From NCBI GenBank assembly GCA_043769275.1, contig JAYVJM010000004.1:1-15754 (forward strand): a DNA stretch of 15,754 nt, in the 5' to 3' direction. Each line of letters opens with the position of its first letter. Position 1 is the stretch's first letter. Positions 6,796 to 14,244 of the stretch are shown piece after piece. A model generated the notes under the pieces. It had not been told where the DNA came from, searched no databases, and saw only the letters and a program-made list of their open reading frames with translations. The DNA is from JAYVJM01 sp043769275 (GTDB lineage: Bacteria; Pseudomonadota; Gammaproteobacteria; Pseudomonadales; UBA7239). The position numbers and the translations under genes were made by a program.

Positions 6796-6940
6796 GATCG
6801 CCACAAGCAAGGTATCCTCCGGTTAGGCGGCGCAAAGATACTGCACATCAACCGTACGCACCACAAACATTTTCTCAACAAGAAAAATGACAATTTTACC
6901 GAAACGACAAATGGCTAGCATCAACCTAGCCACTCTCCCT
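6787..6940 (-). pseudogene. Decayed second copy of ybgC (central fragment)
   Basis: Translating the minus strand gives RFGKIVIFLVEKMFVVR, then TVDVQYLCAA, a stop, and PEDTLLV. This aligns without gaps to residues of the intact ybgC about 0.9 kb away (GFDKSAIFSEDKMFVVH, MACVQYLGAAQ, LDDVLQV). I count 18 identities in 35 positions, and the DNA block AAAATGTTTGTGGT is shared. A TAA replaces the Gln codon after AA. Weaker similarity extends upstream to the ERARTELLRAL segment. The N-terminal DTDAGG active-site region and the C-terminal third are not recognisable. It lies directly before tolQ, the position ybgC occupies in most Gammaproteobacteria. Confidence 0.75.
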
Positions 6941-6950
6941 CAGCATACTC

Positions 6951-7034
6951 ATGCTTAAAAGATTTGGTCTGATGCTACTACTTAGCGCAACCCTTCAGTT
7001 AGGGCTTGCAAATGAGGAATTCGATCATGCATAG
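6951..7034 (+). pseudogene. Relic: signal-peptide start of a secreted protein, copy 1
   Basis: A plus-strand ATG opens 27 codons, MLKRFGLMLLLSATLQLGLA then NEEFDHA, ending in TAG. The first 20 residues look like a cleaved signal peptide. The following ANEEF recurs in the next relic (from 7107), and the two DNA stretches align over about 50 bases. This suggests two tandem, independently decayed copies of one gene, probably a Sel1-repeat secreted protein. No Shine-Dalgarno sequence is obvious. It could be a genuine micro-ORF, but the shared start and early stop favour decay. Confidence 0.45.
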
Positions 7035-7106
7035 CGAAGAAGCAATGAACTAATTACACAAGCCATTTGTCAAACTTGGCAGGCACATCAATGTGTGTTT
7101 GTAATT

Positions 7107-7312
7107 ATGCGCAGAATATTTTGTTTTATATTTTTACTCAGTGCCAGATTTTAATTAGCATTCGCCAATGAAGAGTTTGGCGCTGCCTATACAACACTAG
7201 CAACTATGCTGAAGGACAAAAAACAAGCGTTGTTGTAGGTGAAGACGAAATATATGCGTGGCTCTCGCCAATCGATCAGCCATTAGAGGCGGCTAATAAT
7301 GAGCATTATTGA
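7107..7312 (+). pseudogene. Relic: Sel1-like repeat protein, copy 2 (stop and frameshift)
   Basis: A plus-strand ATG starts MRRIFCFIFLLSARF, hits TAA at 7152, and continues in frame as LAFANEEFGAAYTTLAT. A -1 shift near 7205 then leads into YAEGQKT, GEDEIYAWLSPIDQ and EAANNEHY before TGA at 7310. With the stop and shift repaired, this reads like a signal peptide followed by one Sel1-type repeat. The features are a LxxMYxxGQ-like turn, an acidic step, the A-x-A-W-L-S block and a terminal Ala-rich piece. It lies opposite in strand to its intact neighbours. The Sel1 assignment is pattern-based and has not been checked against a profile. Confidence 0.45.
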
Positions 7313-7453
7313 TTTAACCCCCTACCCTCGTTAGAAAAACTCAGGCCGCCGCTATTTTTCTTCGACAGGGGATTGTATGGCGCAAAAGTACAAACAAATG
7401 ACAGACGTATAGCAGTTTTGAGCAGGGAGTGCTTACTGCGTGCACGCATTTTT
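7313..7453. other. Non-coding remainder between the Sel1-like relic and ybgC
   Basis: No conserved product could be recognised in either direction. On the plus strand the frame after the TGA at 7310 stays open into ybgC, but the product resembles nothing I know. A 12-base palindrome (TGCGTGCACGCA, 7437-7448) followed by six T sits at the ybgC stop; its stem is too short to call a terminator. Confidence 0.4.
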
Positions 7454-7861
7454 TCAAAGCGCAGGCTGGCCATGCCGTAAGTTCCTGTGCATCACATCCG
7501 GCATCGCACACGGCCGACCAGTGCTACGGTTAACACAGGCGATGCGCACTTCGCCTCGACACAACATCTTTTCTGCGCGCCATACATTTTGCTCAAACAA
7601 CAGATGGCTGCGCGCAACTTTCAGTGGCTTGGCTGTCACCTGCAAGACATCATCCAACTGAGCAGCACCTAGGTATTGCACGCAAGCCATGTGTACCACA
7701 AACATTTTGTCCTCAGAAAAAATGGCAGATTTATCAAAGCCCAATGCACGCAAAAGCTCTGTACGGGCGCGCTCCATAAACTTCAAATAGTTAACGTAAT
7801 ACACACGGCCACCGGCATCGGTGTCTTCTATGTACACGCGCACATCAATTGAAAAGCCCAT
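7454..7861 (-). CDS. ybgC: Acyl-CoA thioesterase YbgC (hot-dog fold)
   Basis: YbgC is a cytoplasmic hot-dog-fold thioesterase acting on acyl-CoA, commonly encoded at the head of the tol-pal operon. The 135-residue product has the active-site segment YIEDTDAGGRVYYVNYLKF (about 10-28). The Asp of DTDAGG is the catalytic position in the family. ERARTELLRALGF follows, and the central strands contain MFVVHMACVQYLGAAQLDD. Length is typical. It starts 12 bases after the ccmG stop with GAGGGC upstream, so here it is the last gene of the ccm run rather than the first gene of the tol run. A decayed homologous fragment lies between it and tolQ. Confidence 0.93.
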   Translation of the reverse strand: MGFSIDVRVYIEDTDAGGRVYYVNYLKFMERARTELLRALGFDKSAIFSEDKMFVVHMACVQYLGAAQLDDVLQVTAKPLKVARSHLLFEQNVWRAEKMLCRGEVRIACVNRSTGRPCAMPDVMHRNLRHGQPAL

Positions 7862-7873
7862 AGCTGAATGCCC

Positions 7874-8407
7874 TCAGTTCAACTTATCCCACTCTTTTTT
7901 CAGTGTTGAATCCCAAACGCGCGCGTTGATATCCCCTACATATTTGTAACGAATCACGCCGCCGGAGTCGATAAAATAAGTTTCGGGCGCGCCAAATACA
8001 CCCAAATCCAAACCCAGCTTTCCGTCGGCATCGCTAATCGTAAAATGGAATGGATTGCCTTTTTTCTGCAACCAACTCAACGCATCTGCTTTGTTGTCTT
8101 TGTAATTGAGACCGTACAACAGCACGCCACTATCCGCCAATTGTTTTAAATAAGGATGCTCAACACGGCACGTAACGCACCACGTTGCCCACACGTTCAC
8201 CAGTGCTTTTTGTCCTTTTAAATGGTCTTGCCTGACGGTTTGATTATTTTCCAATGTCGGCAAGGAAAAAACCGGCCACGGTTTATTGAGTAGCGCGCTG
8301 GGCATATCGGATGGATTCAACTTTAAGCCAACCCATAAAAAAACCGCTAGCACAATAAAAATGGCAAGCGGAATAAATAATTTTAAACGTGGCCGATTTT
8401 GCATCAT
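7874..8407 (-). CDS. ccmG: Thiol:disulfide interchange protein CcmG (DsbE)
   Basis: CcmG is a membrane-anchored periplasmic thioredoxin-like protein that keeps the CXXCH cysteines of apocytochrome c reduced for heme ligation. The 177-residue product has one N-terminal membrane anchor (about 10-28). A thioredoxin fold follows, with WATWCVTCRVEHP and active cysteines 77 and 80. The conserved GVFGAPETYFID carries the cis-proline loop. Its ATG overlaps the ccmF stop (TAATG; a second ATG follows immediately), indicating coupled translation. In many genomes ccmH and ccmI come next; here ybgC follows instead. Confidence 0.96.
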   Translation of the reverse strand: MMQNRPRLKLFIPLAIFIVLAVFLWVGLKLNPSDMPSALLNKPWPVFSLPTLENNQTVRQDHLKGQKALVNVWATWCVTCRVEHPYLKQLADSGVLLYGLNYKDNKADALSWLQKKGNPFHFTISDADGKLGLDLGVFGAPETYFIDSGGVIRYKYVGDINARVWDSTLKKEWDKLN

Positions 8408-10365
8408 TACAAGCCCACCTTTCGATAACGCTTATCCCACACGGCAAGCAAACCACCGGCGGCCATGAGCAAGGCACCTAGCCAAATCCATCGCACGGCA
8501 GGCTTTATGTGTATGCGCACAGACCACGCGCTTTTGTTGCCCAAGTCTGGCTGCAAAGCCTCGCCAAGCGACACATAAAGATCGCGGGTGAACCCGGGAG
8601 CAATGCCCGCTTCCGTCATCACGCGATCACCAAAATGGCGACGCTTTTCTGCGTAAACCATTTCGATTTCACTCCCCGCTTTTCCGATAGAAAACAAGGC
8701 GCGCTGCGATACATAATTTGCGCCAGCGCTGTCTTCCATCATTTCAAAACGAAAATGGTAAGCACCCAGTTTTGTGTCTTCACCTGGAGCCAAACGCATT
8801 TCACGCTGCTCCGTGTGCAGGGAGGTAAAAACAATGCCCATCGCCGTTACCGCCATGCCGATATGCGCCAGCCACATGCCCCAATACGCAGGACGCAAAA
8901 CAGAAATCGCCATCAAAAAAGAGCGTGCGTTACGTGTTTTCTGTAGCAAATCTGCGGCTGATACCGCCATCACCCACAGGCCAAGCCACGCGCCCGCCAA
9001 GCCAGCTAACGTGACAGGCAACGACAACACCATCAGCAGCAGCGGAGCCAGAAACGCCGCAACAGCAGCCGGACGCGCCAGCCAATGAATCAACGCTCGC
9101 GCTTTGCTGTTACCACTCCAGTTCAGCACCGCACCCACCGGCATTATCAAAACGGCAACGCCCATTAGCGGAATAAAAAAACGATCAAAATACGGTGGCC
9201 CAACGGATATTTTTCCCCAATTCATCGCGTCAGAAATCAACGGGTAAAGCGTGCCCAAACACACCACTGCCAGAATAATCACCATCAAACAACTGTTGAG
9301 CAAAATGAACATTTCACGCGATAAAAAAGAGTAATCGCTTTTTGCTAATGTGGGCGCACGCGCCGCATACAGTGTGAGCGAACCGCCAATCACCACGGCT
9401 AAAAATGCCAAAATAAAATAGCCGCGTGTGGGGTCTGTCGCAAAAGCGTGTACGGATGTCAGCACGCCAGAACGCACCAAAAACGTACCCAGCAAACTCA
9501 AAGAAAAAGCAAAAATCGCCAGCAATAAAGTCCAGCTTACAAACACTTTGCGTTTCTCTGTTGCGGCCAACGAATGCAGCAAAGCCGTACCTGCCAGCCA
9601 CGGCATAAAAGAGGCATTTTCGACAGGATCCCAAAACCACCAGCCACCCCAGCCCAGCTCGTAATACGCCCACCAACTGCCCAGCGCAATGCCGATGGTT
9701 AAAAACGCCCACGCTATGTTTGCCCACGGCCTCATCCAGCGCGTGCCGTTCGCATCCAATGCGCCCTCACCCAACCCCAAAAGCACAGCGACAGCAAAGG
9801 CAAACGGCACCGCAAAACCCACGTAACCACAGTACAAAAGTGGCGGATGCACAATCAAACCAAAATCTTGCAATAGCGGATTTAAATCACGGCCTTCGCT
9901 GGGATAAAACGGCAAATTGCGTGCGAAAGGGCTGGAGGCAAACAAAATGAAAGCAATAAAACCGACGGCCAACAATCCCAAAATAGACAAAACCCGCGCA
10001 CGCAAAACCCACGGCAAACTGCGTGAAAACAACGCCACCGCGCTCATCCACAACGACAGAATCAGCACCCAAAACAACAGCGAACCTTCGTGCGCACTCC
10101 ACACCGCGCTGATTTTGTAATACACCGGCAAACGCGTGTTGGAATTGGCGGCAACATACGCCACGGAAAAATCATCGCCCACGAAACTGAGCGTCAACCC
10201 CACGAAGCTGAGAAGCACCAGCACGCACAGCATCAGCGTGAGCGGAACCGACAAACGCATCCATCGCGGCTCTTGCAAATACGTGCCTGCCAACGGCAAA
10301 ACGCCCAGCATGATGGACAAACCAAAAGCGAAGATAAGACAAAAAAGACTGAGTTCGGGGATCAT
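8407..10365 (-). CDS. ccmF: Cytochrome c heme lyase subunit CcmF
   Basis: CcmF is the large inner-membrane protein that accepts heme from holo-CcmE and attaches it to apocytochrome c. The ATG at 10365 gives 652 residues beginning MIPELSLFCL, as in the family; a TTG six codons upstream is less likely. The WWD domain is WGGWWFWDPVENASFMPWL (about 239-257). Histidines align with the functional ones in E. coli: His173 (VHPPLL), His264 (ALLHS), His306 (SVHAF) and His501 (LAHIG). Membrane segments run along most of the protein, with a periplasmic domain at about 515-620 before the last helix. It starts 14 bases after an inserted OB-fold gene that separates it from ccmE. Confidence 0.97.
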   Translation of the reverse strand: MIPELSLFCLIFAFGLSIMLGVLPLAGTYLQEPRWMRLSVPLTLMLCVLVLLSFVGLTLSFVGDDFSVAYVAANSNTRLPVYYKISAVWSAHEGSLLFWVLILSLWMSAVALFSRSLPWVLRARVLSILGLLAVGFIAFILFASSPFARNLPFYPSEGRDLNPLLQDFGLIVHPPLLYCGYVGFAVPFAFAVAVLLGLGEGALDANGTRWMRPWANIAWAFLTIGIALGSWWAYYELGWGGWWFWDPVENASFMPWLAGTALLHSLAATEKRKVFVSWTLLLAIFAFSLSLLGTFLVRSGVLTSVHAFATDPTRGYFILAFLAVVIGGSLTLYAARAPTLAKSDYSFLSREMFILLNSCLMVIILAVVCLGTLYPLISDAMNWGKISVGPPYFDRFFIPLMGVAVLIMPVGAVLNWSGNSKARALIHWLARPAAVAAFLAPLLLMVLSLPVTLAGLAGAWLGLWVMAVSAADLLQKTRNARSFLMAISVLRPAYWGMWLAHIGMAVTAMGIVFTSLHTEQREMRLAPGEDTKLGAYHFRFEMMEDSAGANYVSQRALFSIGKAGSEIEMVYAEKRRHFGDRVMTEAGIAPGFTRDLYVSLGEALQPDLGNKSAWSVRIHIKPAVRWIWLGALLMAAGGLLAVWDKRYRKVGL

Positions 10366-10379
10366 ATTGGTTGGGTTTC

Positions 10380-11438
10380 TCAAGAATCCAGTGCGTGCGG
10401 GTTTCTGCTGGATTTTTTAGGTGTTTTCTTCTTCTGAGCGGTTTTTTTGCTAGACGCGTCTTTCATAAAAGCCCTAATTTCATCGTCTGTTAACGTCATG
10501 AATTTTTCTCTTTTGTCGGCCGGCATTTGGGCCACTAATTTTGACCACAGGTTAAATTCGCCGACATCTACGCCCAAAGCCATTAGTTCTCTACTAACAA
10601 TCATTATTTCCACGCCCACCTCAGTCTCTTTATTTTTACTTTTCCATACACCGTCAGAGCATTTTTTCATTTTTTGAGGTGTAGAACAGTCCGCCGATTC
10701 CGGTATGAGTCTGGCGAAGACAATGAATGTAAACGATAACTTTTGAATCGCTTGGCTGGCAGCAGCACCCCCATGAAGGTAAGCTTTGATCTCGTCAAGG
10801 ACTTGGCTTTTTTTGCTAGCCAAATAAGCATCCGCAAATTCACATCGTTTAAAGACCACAGAGCCTGCCAGTGAACCTCCGCCATAGCAGACAAAAGCAA
10901 CCGCCTGTTTTTTCTTGAGGCGGGCTATTTTCTCTATGTCTTGTTTGCCATTTTCAAATTGGATGTGGGGCTGCATAAACGGATTGCCGTCACCCACCAA
11001 AACAACATAGGGCTCGTTACCTAGGCCACTGTTAATGCTGGCAATGGTGCCCGTGACATACAGGCGTTTATCAAAATATTGATGGTCACCCGCAACCTGA
11101 TTTTCTTCGTAGGTTTTTGCCACACTAGACGCGGAAACAACAGGGAAATCGACCCACTTAATACCGTCATTATTTAGTTTATCTGGGTTGCGGATGCCAT
11201 TCTCCAGACTGTCGTCCAATACAACAGCCAATGCAGCCAGCTCCCGAGCCGTCATGGTGTAGCCCTTTGGCGCGGGCTTTTGCTCTTTTTTTGCTGGAGA
11301 GGGGGGCGTTGGCGGTAACTTTTCATGGGCTTGGACGGTTGCAGGCTGTATTTGCATGGGCTGCGCAACGGCTGGCTTTTCATACACGCACAACAAGAAG
11401 GCAAGAAGGACGATTAAAGAGGCAGTCGATTTTTTCAT
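10380..11438 (-). CDS. Secreted protein with tRNA_anti-like OB-fold domain, function unknown
   Basis: I do not recognise a named gene. From the ATG at 11438 there are 352 residues. A signal peptide (1-25, ending KPAVA) precedes a Pro/Lys/Gln-rich linker (about 26-60). A domain at about 101-201 follows the tRNA_anti-like OB-fold pattern. Its features are VSASSVAKTYEENQVAGDHQ, the YVTGTIASI strand, HIQFEN, and a closing GSVVFKRCEF. A helical region and a Lys-rich tail (about 330-346) follow. Exported cysteines are at 185, 199, 251 and 260. An ATG at 11486, directly after the ccmE stop, would add 16 residues before the signal. It sits between ccmE and ccmF on the same strand, so it should share their transcript. 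Its codons look more A/T-rich than those of its neighbours, which hints at later insertion. Confidence 0.8.
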   Translation of the reverse strand: MKKSTASLIVLLAFLLCVYEKPAVAQPMQIQPATVQAHEKLPPTPPSPAKKEQKPAPKGYTMTARELAALAVVLDDSLENGIRNPDKLNNDGIKWVDFPVVSASSVAKTYEENQVAGDHQYFDKRLYVTGTIASINSGLGNEPYVVLVGDGNPFMQPHIQFENGKQDIEKIARLKKKQAVAFVCYGGGSLAGSVVFKRCEFADAYLASKKSQVLDEIKAYLHGGAAASQAIQKLSFTFIVFARLIPESADCSTPQKMKKCSDGVWKSKNKETEVGVEIMIVSRELMALGVDVGEFNLWSKLVAQMPADKREKFMTLTDDEIRAFMKDASSKKTAQKKKTPKKSSRNPHALDS

Positions 11439-11486
11439 AAGAAGTAATTCCATTGCGTGAAAAACAAATTTAACGACCGGCAGCAT

Positions 11487-11936
11487 CTAATTTGATGAAT
11501 GCCCCACCGGCTTTGCTCCCATCTTCGTCATGCTGTCTCTAATCTCCGGCGGCGTGTAGTTTTCATCGTGTTTGGCCAGCACTTCGGTGGCGATAAATAC
11601 CGTGCCGTTCCATTTTCCTTTGGCAATCGCCGCCTGCTCTTCGGCAAACAAGTCCGGCAAGATTCCGGTGTAAATTACGGGCACGCGGCGAGTGCCGTCG
11701 CCCAGTGAAAAATGCACGTCCAAGTTTTCTTTGGTGCGCTGCAAGCTACCTTTATCCACAAAACCACCTAGGCGAATTTCTTTATTGACAGGTGCTGTGC
11801 CGTTCAGTAACTCAGCGGGTGGAAAAAATAAATTCATGTTTTCGCGCAATGCGAAAAAGAGCAAAGCCGCTGCTGCACTGGAACTAACCACAACGGCGAG
11901 CACGACGAATAACCGCTGCTTTCGGATTGGATGCAT
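11487..11936 (-). CDS. ccmE: Cytochrome c maturation heme chaperone CcmE
   Basis: CcmE is the periplasmic, membrane-anchored chaperone that binds heme covalently through a histidine and passes it to CcmF. The 149-residue protein has a basic N terminus (MHPIRKQR) and one membrane segment (about 9-29). Its OB-fold domain contains IRLGGFVDKGS and a VIYTGILPDLF block. The LAKHDENYTPPE motif carries the heme-attaching His123 and the axial Tyr127. The frame remains open upstream to 12086 inside ccmD, but the ATG at 11936 gives the family start and has GAGCGGA before it. It begins two bases after the ccmD stop. Downstream is the OB-fold gene rather than ccmF. Confidence 0.96.
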   Translation of the reverse strand: MHPIRKQRLFVVLAVVVSSSAAAALLFFALRENMNLFFPPAELLNGTAPVNKEIRLGGFVDKGSLQRTKENLDVHFSLGDGTRRVPVIYTGILPDLFAEEQAAIAKGKWNGTVFIATEVLAKHDENYTPPEIRDSMTKMGAKPVGHSSN

Positions 11937-11938
11937 TT

Positions 11939-12142
11939 TTATTTCCGCTCTCTTGTGGTTTTTTGATTGGTGCAGCCGCCTTCGCACCACTGATTTTGCA
12001 AGGCGCGGATTTGACGACGATGGCGCAATAGCGGCGACAACACCAACAAAAACACCACCCCAAAACCAATAAAATAGGCCGACCACACGTAAACGCCGTG
12101 GCCGTTCATCGCCAGTAAATCGTGCAGCGAATCAAAATACAT
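11939..12142 (-). CDS. ccmD: Heme exporter protein CcmD
   Basis: CcmD is a small inner-membrane protein needed to release holo-CcmE from the CcmABC complex. The 67-residue product begins MYFDSLHDLLAMNGHGVYVW, matching the family's start. It has one membrane helix (about 18-39) and a basic cytoplasmic segment LLRHRRQIRAL. It is slightly long for CcmD: the last 18 residues hold a Cys pair (WCEGGC) and a hydrophilic tail. Its ATG overlaps the ccmC stop region by 11 bases, and ccmE starts two bases after its own stop, so the three genes are tightly coupled. Confidence 0.93.
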   Translation of the reverse strand: MYFDSLHDLLAMNGHGVYVWSAYFIGFGVVFLLVLSPLLRHRRQIRALQNQWCEGGCTNQKTTRERK

Positions 12143-12899
12143 TTAGCTTCTCGGTTTTTTTATAGATATCTTGTAGCCAACGGCTGCGGCTTTCATTTGC
12201 CACAATTTCGCAGCGCATATTCAACAACAGCACCAGCGCGTACAACACGTAAAAACCGGCAACCATAATAAGCAGCGGGTACAGCATGGTGCCGTGAATG
12301 GTGGGTGCAGACGTGAGCTTTAAAGATGCGCCTTGATGCAAGGTATTCCACCAATCGACTGATTTATAAATAAGCGGGATATTCACCATGCCGATAATCG
12401 CCAGAATCGCACTGGCACGCAGCCCACCTTCTTGCTGTTGATAGGCATTCGCCAACGCCATCACACCTAAATAGAGGAAAAACAAAATCAGCATGGAGGT
12501 TATGCGTGCGTCCCATTCCCACCAAGTTCCCCACGTGGGCTTGCCCCAAATACTGCCAGTGACGAGCGCAATAAACGTCAGCGCAGCGCCCAAAGGCGCG
12601 GCGGCGCGCATAGCCCAGAACGCGAGCTTTATACGCCAAACAAGCCCGATAGCTCCGGCAATCGCCATCAGGTAATAACCGGCCAGCGCGAGAAAAGCGA
12701 CCGGCACATGCAAATAAATAATGCGAAAGCTATTGCCTTGACGTGCATCTTCGGGCGCGAAAGCCAAGCCCCAAACCGTGCCGGTGGCGATCAATACAAA
12801 AGCCAACAAGCCCAGCCACGGTAGCAGACACTCACTTTTTTGATAAAAGCTGGGCGGGGAGCTCCATTGATGAAACCATTGTTTAAATGTTGTTGGCAT
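12132..12899 (-). CDS. ccmC: Heme exporter protein CcmC
   Basis: CcmC presents heme to CcmE on the periplasmic side of the inner membrane. The ATG at 12899 gives 255 residues; the upstream open frame to 13301 lies inside ccmB in another frame and is not family-like. There are six likely membrane segments. The WWD motif is WGKPTWGTWWEWDAR (118-132), with flanking heme-ligand histidines His64 (IIYLHVP) and His188 (WWNTLHQG). AGGATTTTTTT lies upstream of the ATG, so the ribosome-binding spacing is rather long. It starts 14 bases after ccmB and overlaps ccmD. Confidence 0.96.
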   Translation of the reverse strand: MPTTFKQWFHQWSSPPSFYQKSECLLPWLGLLAFVLIATGTVWGLAFAPEDARQGNSFRIIYLHVPVAFLALAGYYLMAIAGAIGLVWRIKLAFWAMRAAAPLGAALTFIALVTGSIWGKPTWGTWWEWDARITSMLILFFLYLGVMALANAYQQQEGGLRASAILAIIGMVNIPLIYKSVDWWNTLHQGASLKLTSAPTIHGTMLYPLLIMVAGFYVLYALVLLLNMRCEIVANESRSRWLQDIYKKTEKLNVF

Positions 12900-12913
12900 G
12901 TTTGAAAAAAATC

Positions 12914-13588
12914 CTACGATTCGATACCAATCTTTAAGCCCGCAATGACCACCAGCGGCGCAAAACCTAGCGTAAACAGCACAAGAGCCGCAAGCAGCAT
13001 AAGTTGCCCAGCAGGGAAAAACCCATCTGCGGCCTGCGCTGTGGCGCTGGCACCAAAAATCAATACAGGGATATAAAGCGGCAGTGCGATAACTGCCAGT
13101 AAAAGGCCACCGCGCCGCAAGCCAACAGTCAGAGCCGCACCCATCGCACCGATCAGCGAAAGGCTCATTGTGCCCAGACACAGTGCCAGCATCAAAACGA
13201 GCAGCGCGGAGGACGGCAAGGATAACATAAGCCCCAAAAGCGGCGAGACGAGCACCAGCGGCAGGCCAAAAAAAAGCCAATGCACGGCTATTTTTATCCA
13301 CAAGATGCCGTACAGCGCATGCGGCAACAGCAGATACTGCTCTAACGTGCCGTCGTCAAACTCACGCCGAAACAGTAAATCCGCCGACAACAAACAAGCC
13401 AGCAATGCCGCCACCCACAACATGCCAGGCGCGATAGCCGCCAACTGCGTTTTATTTGCGCCGATCCCTAACGGCACCAACGTGATGACTATCAAAAAAA
13501 ATGCCACCGGATTGATCACGTCGCTCACGTTGCGCCAAGCCATTTGCCATTCGCGTTTTAGGGTGGCTTTTCGGATAGGCGCGCTCAC
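12914..13588 (-). CDS. ccmB: Heme exporter ABC permease CcmB
   Basis: CcmB is the membrane subunit that partners the ATPase CcmA; CcmAB powers release of holo-CcmE from CcmC. The 224-residue product has six hydrophobic segments and the family blocks NPVAFFLIVITLVPLGIG, IAPGMLWVAALL and GALTVGLRRGGLLL-like sequence (here GAALTVGLRRGG). The FDDGTLEQYLLLP stretch matches the usual DGSLEQL motif. The start is a GTG at 13588, overlapping the ccmA TGA as GTGA; the next in-frame ATG lies well inside the conserved region. It is followed by ccmC after 14 bases. Confidence 0.96.
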   Translation of the reverse strand: MSAPIRKATLKREWQMAWRNVSDVINPVAFFLIVITLVPLGIGANKTQLAAIAPGMLWVAALLACLLSADLLFRREFDDGTLEQYLLLPHALYGILWIKIAVHWLFFGLPLVLVSPLLGLMLSLPSSALLVLMLALCLGTMSLSLIGAMGAALTVGLRRGGLLLAVIALPLYIPVLIFGASATAQAADGFFPAGQLMLLAALVLFTLGFAPLVVIAGLKIGIES

Positions 13589-14244
13589 GCATTAACCTCC
13601 GTCAGCGACAGCGTGCGATGCGGCAGTGCGATCTTTTCCATACCGTGATGACTCGTGACAACCGCCATGCCGCCATTCGCCAAATGCATGCGCAGCGCCA
13701 TAAATACAGCGGCAAAACCCTGAGCATCCAGTGCGGTAAACGGCTCATCAAGTATCCACAGCTTTTGTGGACGCGCCTGTTGGTGGCCTGTGGACAAACT
13801 GTGCGCGGGTAACAAAAGTCGTGCCAGCACCACGCGACGCTGCTGCCCCGCAGACAACTGATAAACCGGCAAATCAACGCGCCCACGTAAACCCATACCC
13901 AGCAACGCAGCCGTTACATCGTTTGCGTTTGCGCCCACACATTGCGCATACCAAAGCAGGTTTTCGCGTGCAGTTAAGCGGGCTTTTAGCGCAGGCTGAT
14001 GCCCGAGGTACAACAATGACTGTGCATAAAGCGACCACACCGTGCGTATGTCGCTACCGCTCCAGTACACACAGCCCTCGTAACTGCTATTTAGCCCAGC
14101 CAGTATCCGCAACAGTGTTGTTTTTCCGCTGCCGTTATCGCCCGCCACAAACAGCAACTCACCGGCCGTCAGCGTTTGTGTGATGTTCGAAAACAGCACA
14201 AAGCCGCCTTTTTCACAGGCGACACTTTGCAGAGAAAGCGTCAT
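13585..14244 (-). CDS. ccmA: Heme exporter ABC ATPase CcmA
   Basis: CcmA is the cytoplasmic ATPase of the CcmABCD complex. The 219-residue protein has Walker A GDNGSGKTT (35-43), the Q-loop region YLGHQPALK, signature LSAGQQ (130-135), Walker B LWILDEPF (162-169) and the switch SHH (198-200). About 14 residues rich in Ser, Gln and His (AHSLSTGHQQARPQ) separate the signature helix from Walker B, where most CcmA proteins have only a short turn. The ATG overlaps the alr stop by four bases (ATGA) and the gene overlaps ccmB by four, so alr-ccmA-ccmB are translationally linked. Confidence 0.96.
   Translation of the reverse strand: MTLSLQSVACEKGGFVLFSNITQTLTAGELLFVAGDNGSGKTTLLRILAGLNSSYEGCVYWSGSDIRTVWSLYAQSLLYLGHQPALKARLTARENLLWYAQCVGANANDVTAALLGMGLRGRVDLPVYQLSAGQQRRVVLARLLLPAHSLSTGHQQARPQKLWILDEPFTALDAQGFAAVFMALRMHLANGGMAVVTSHHGMEKIALPHRTLSLTEVNA

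Noticed and set aside
7295..7310. AT-only-like inverted repeat AATAATG-AG-CATTATT
   Set aside because: The two-base loop and AT-rich stem make a stable hairpin unlikely; it lies at the end of the Sel1-like relic and needs no separate explanation.
7437..7454. Palindrome TGCGTGCACGCA followed by six T
   Set aside because: As a hairpin it allows only about four base pairs around a four-base loop, too weak for an intrinsic terminator, and it reads away from ybgC.
11937..12086. Upstream extension of the ccmE frame
   Set aside because: It lies inside ccmD, and the family start MHPIRKQR with an upstream ribosome binding site is at 11936.
12900..13301. Upstream extension of the ccmC frame
   Set aside because: It overlaps ccmB in another frame, and the translation is Trp/Cys/Arg rich with no similarity to CcmC, whose family start is at 12899.
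11752..13302. Perfect DnaA-box-like TTATCCACA at 11752-11760 and 13294-13302, with near matches around 13752-13797
   Set aside because: They are far apart, lie inside conserved ccmE, ccmB and ccmA codons, and there is no AT-rich unwinding region or origin-linked gene.
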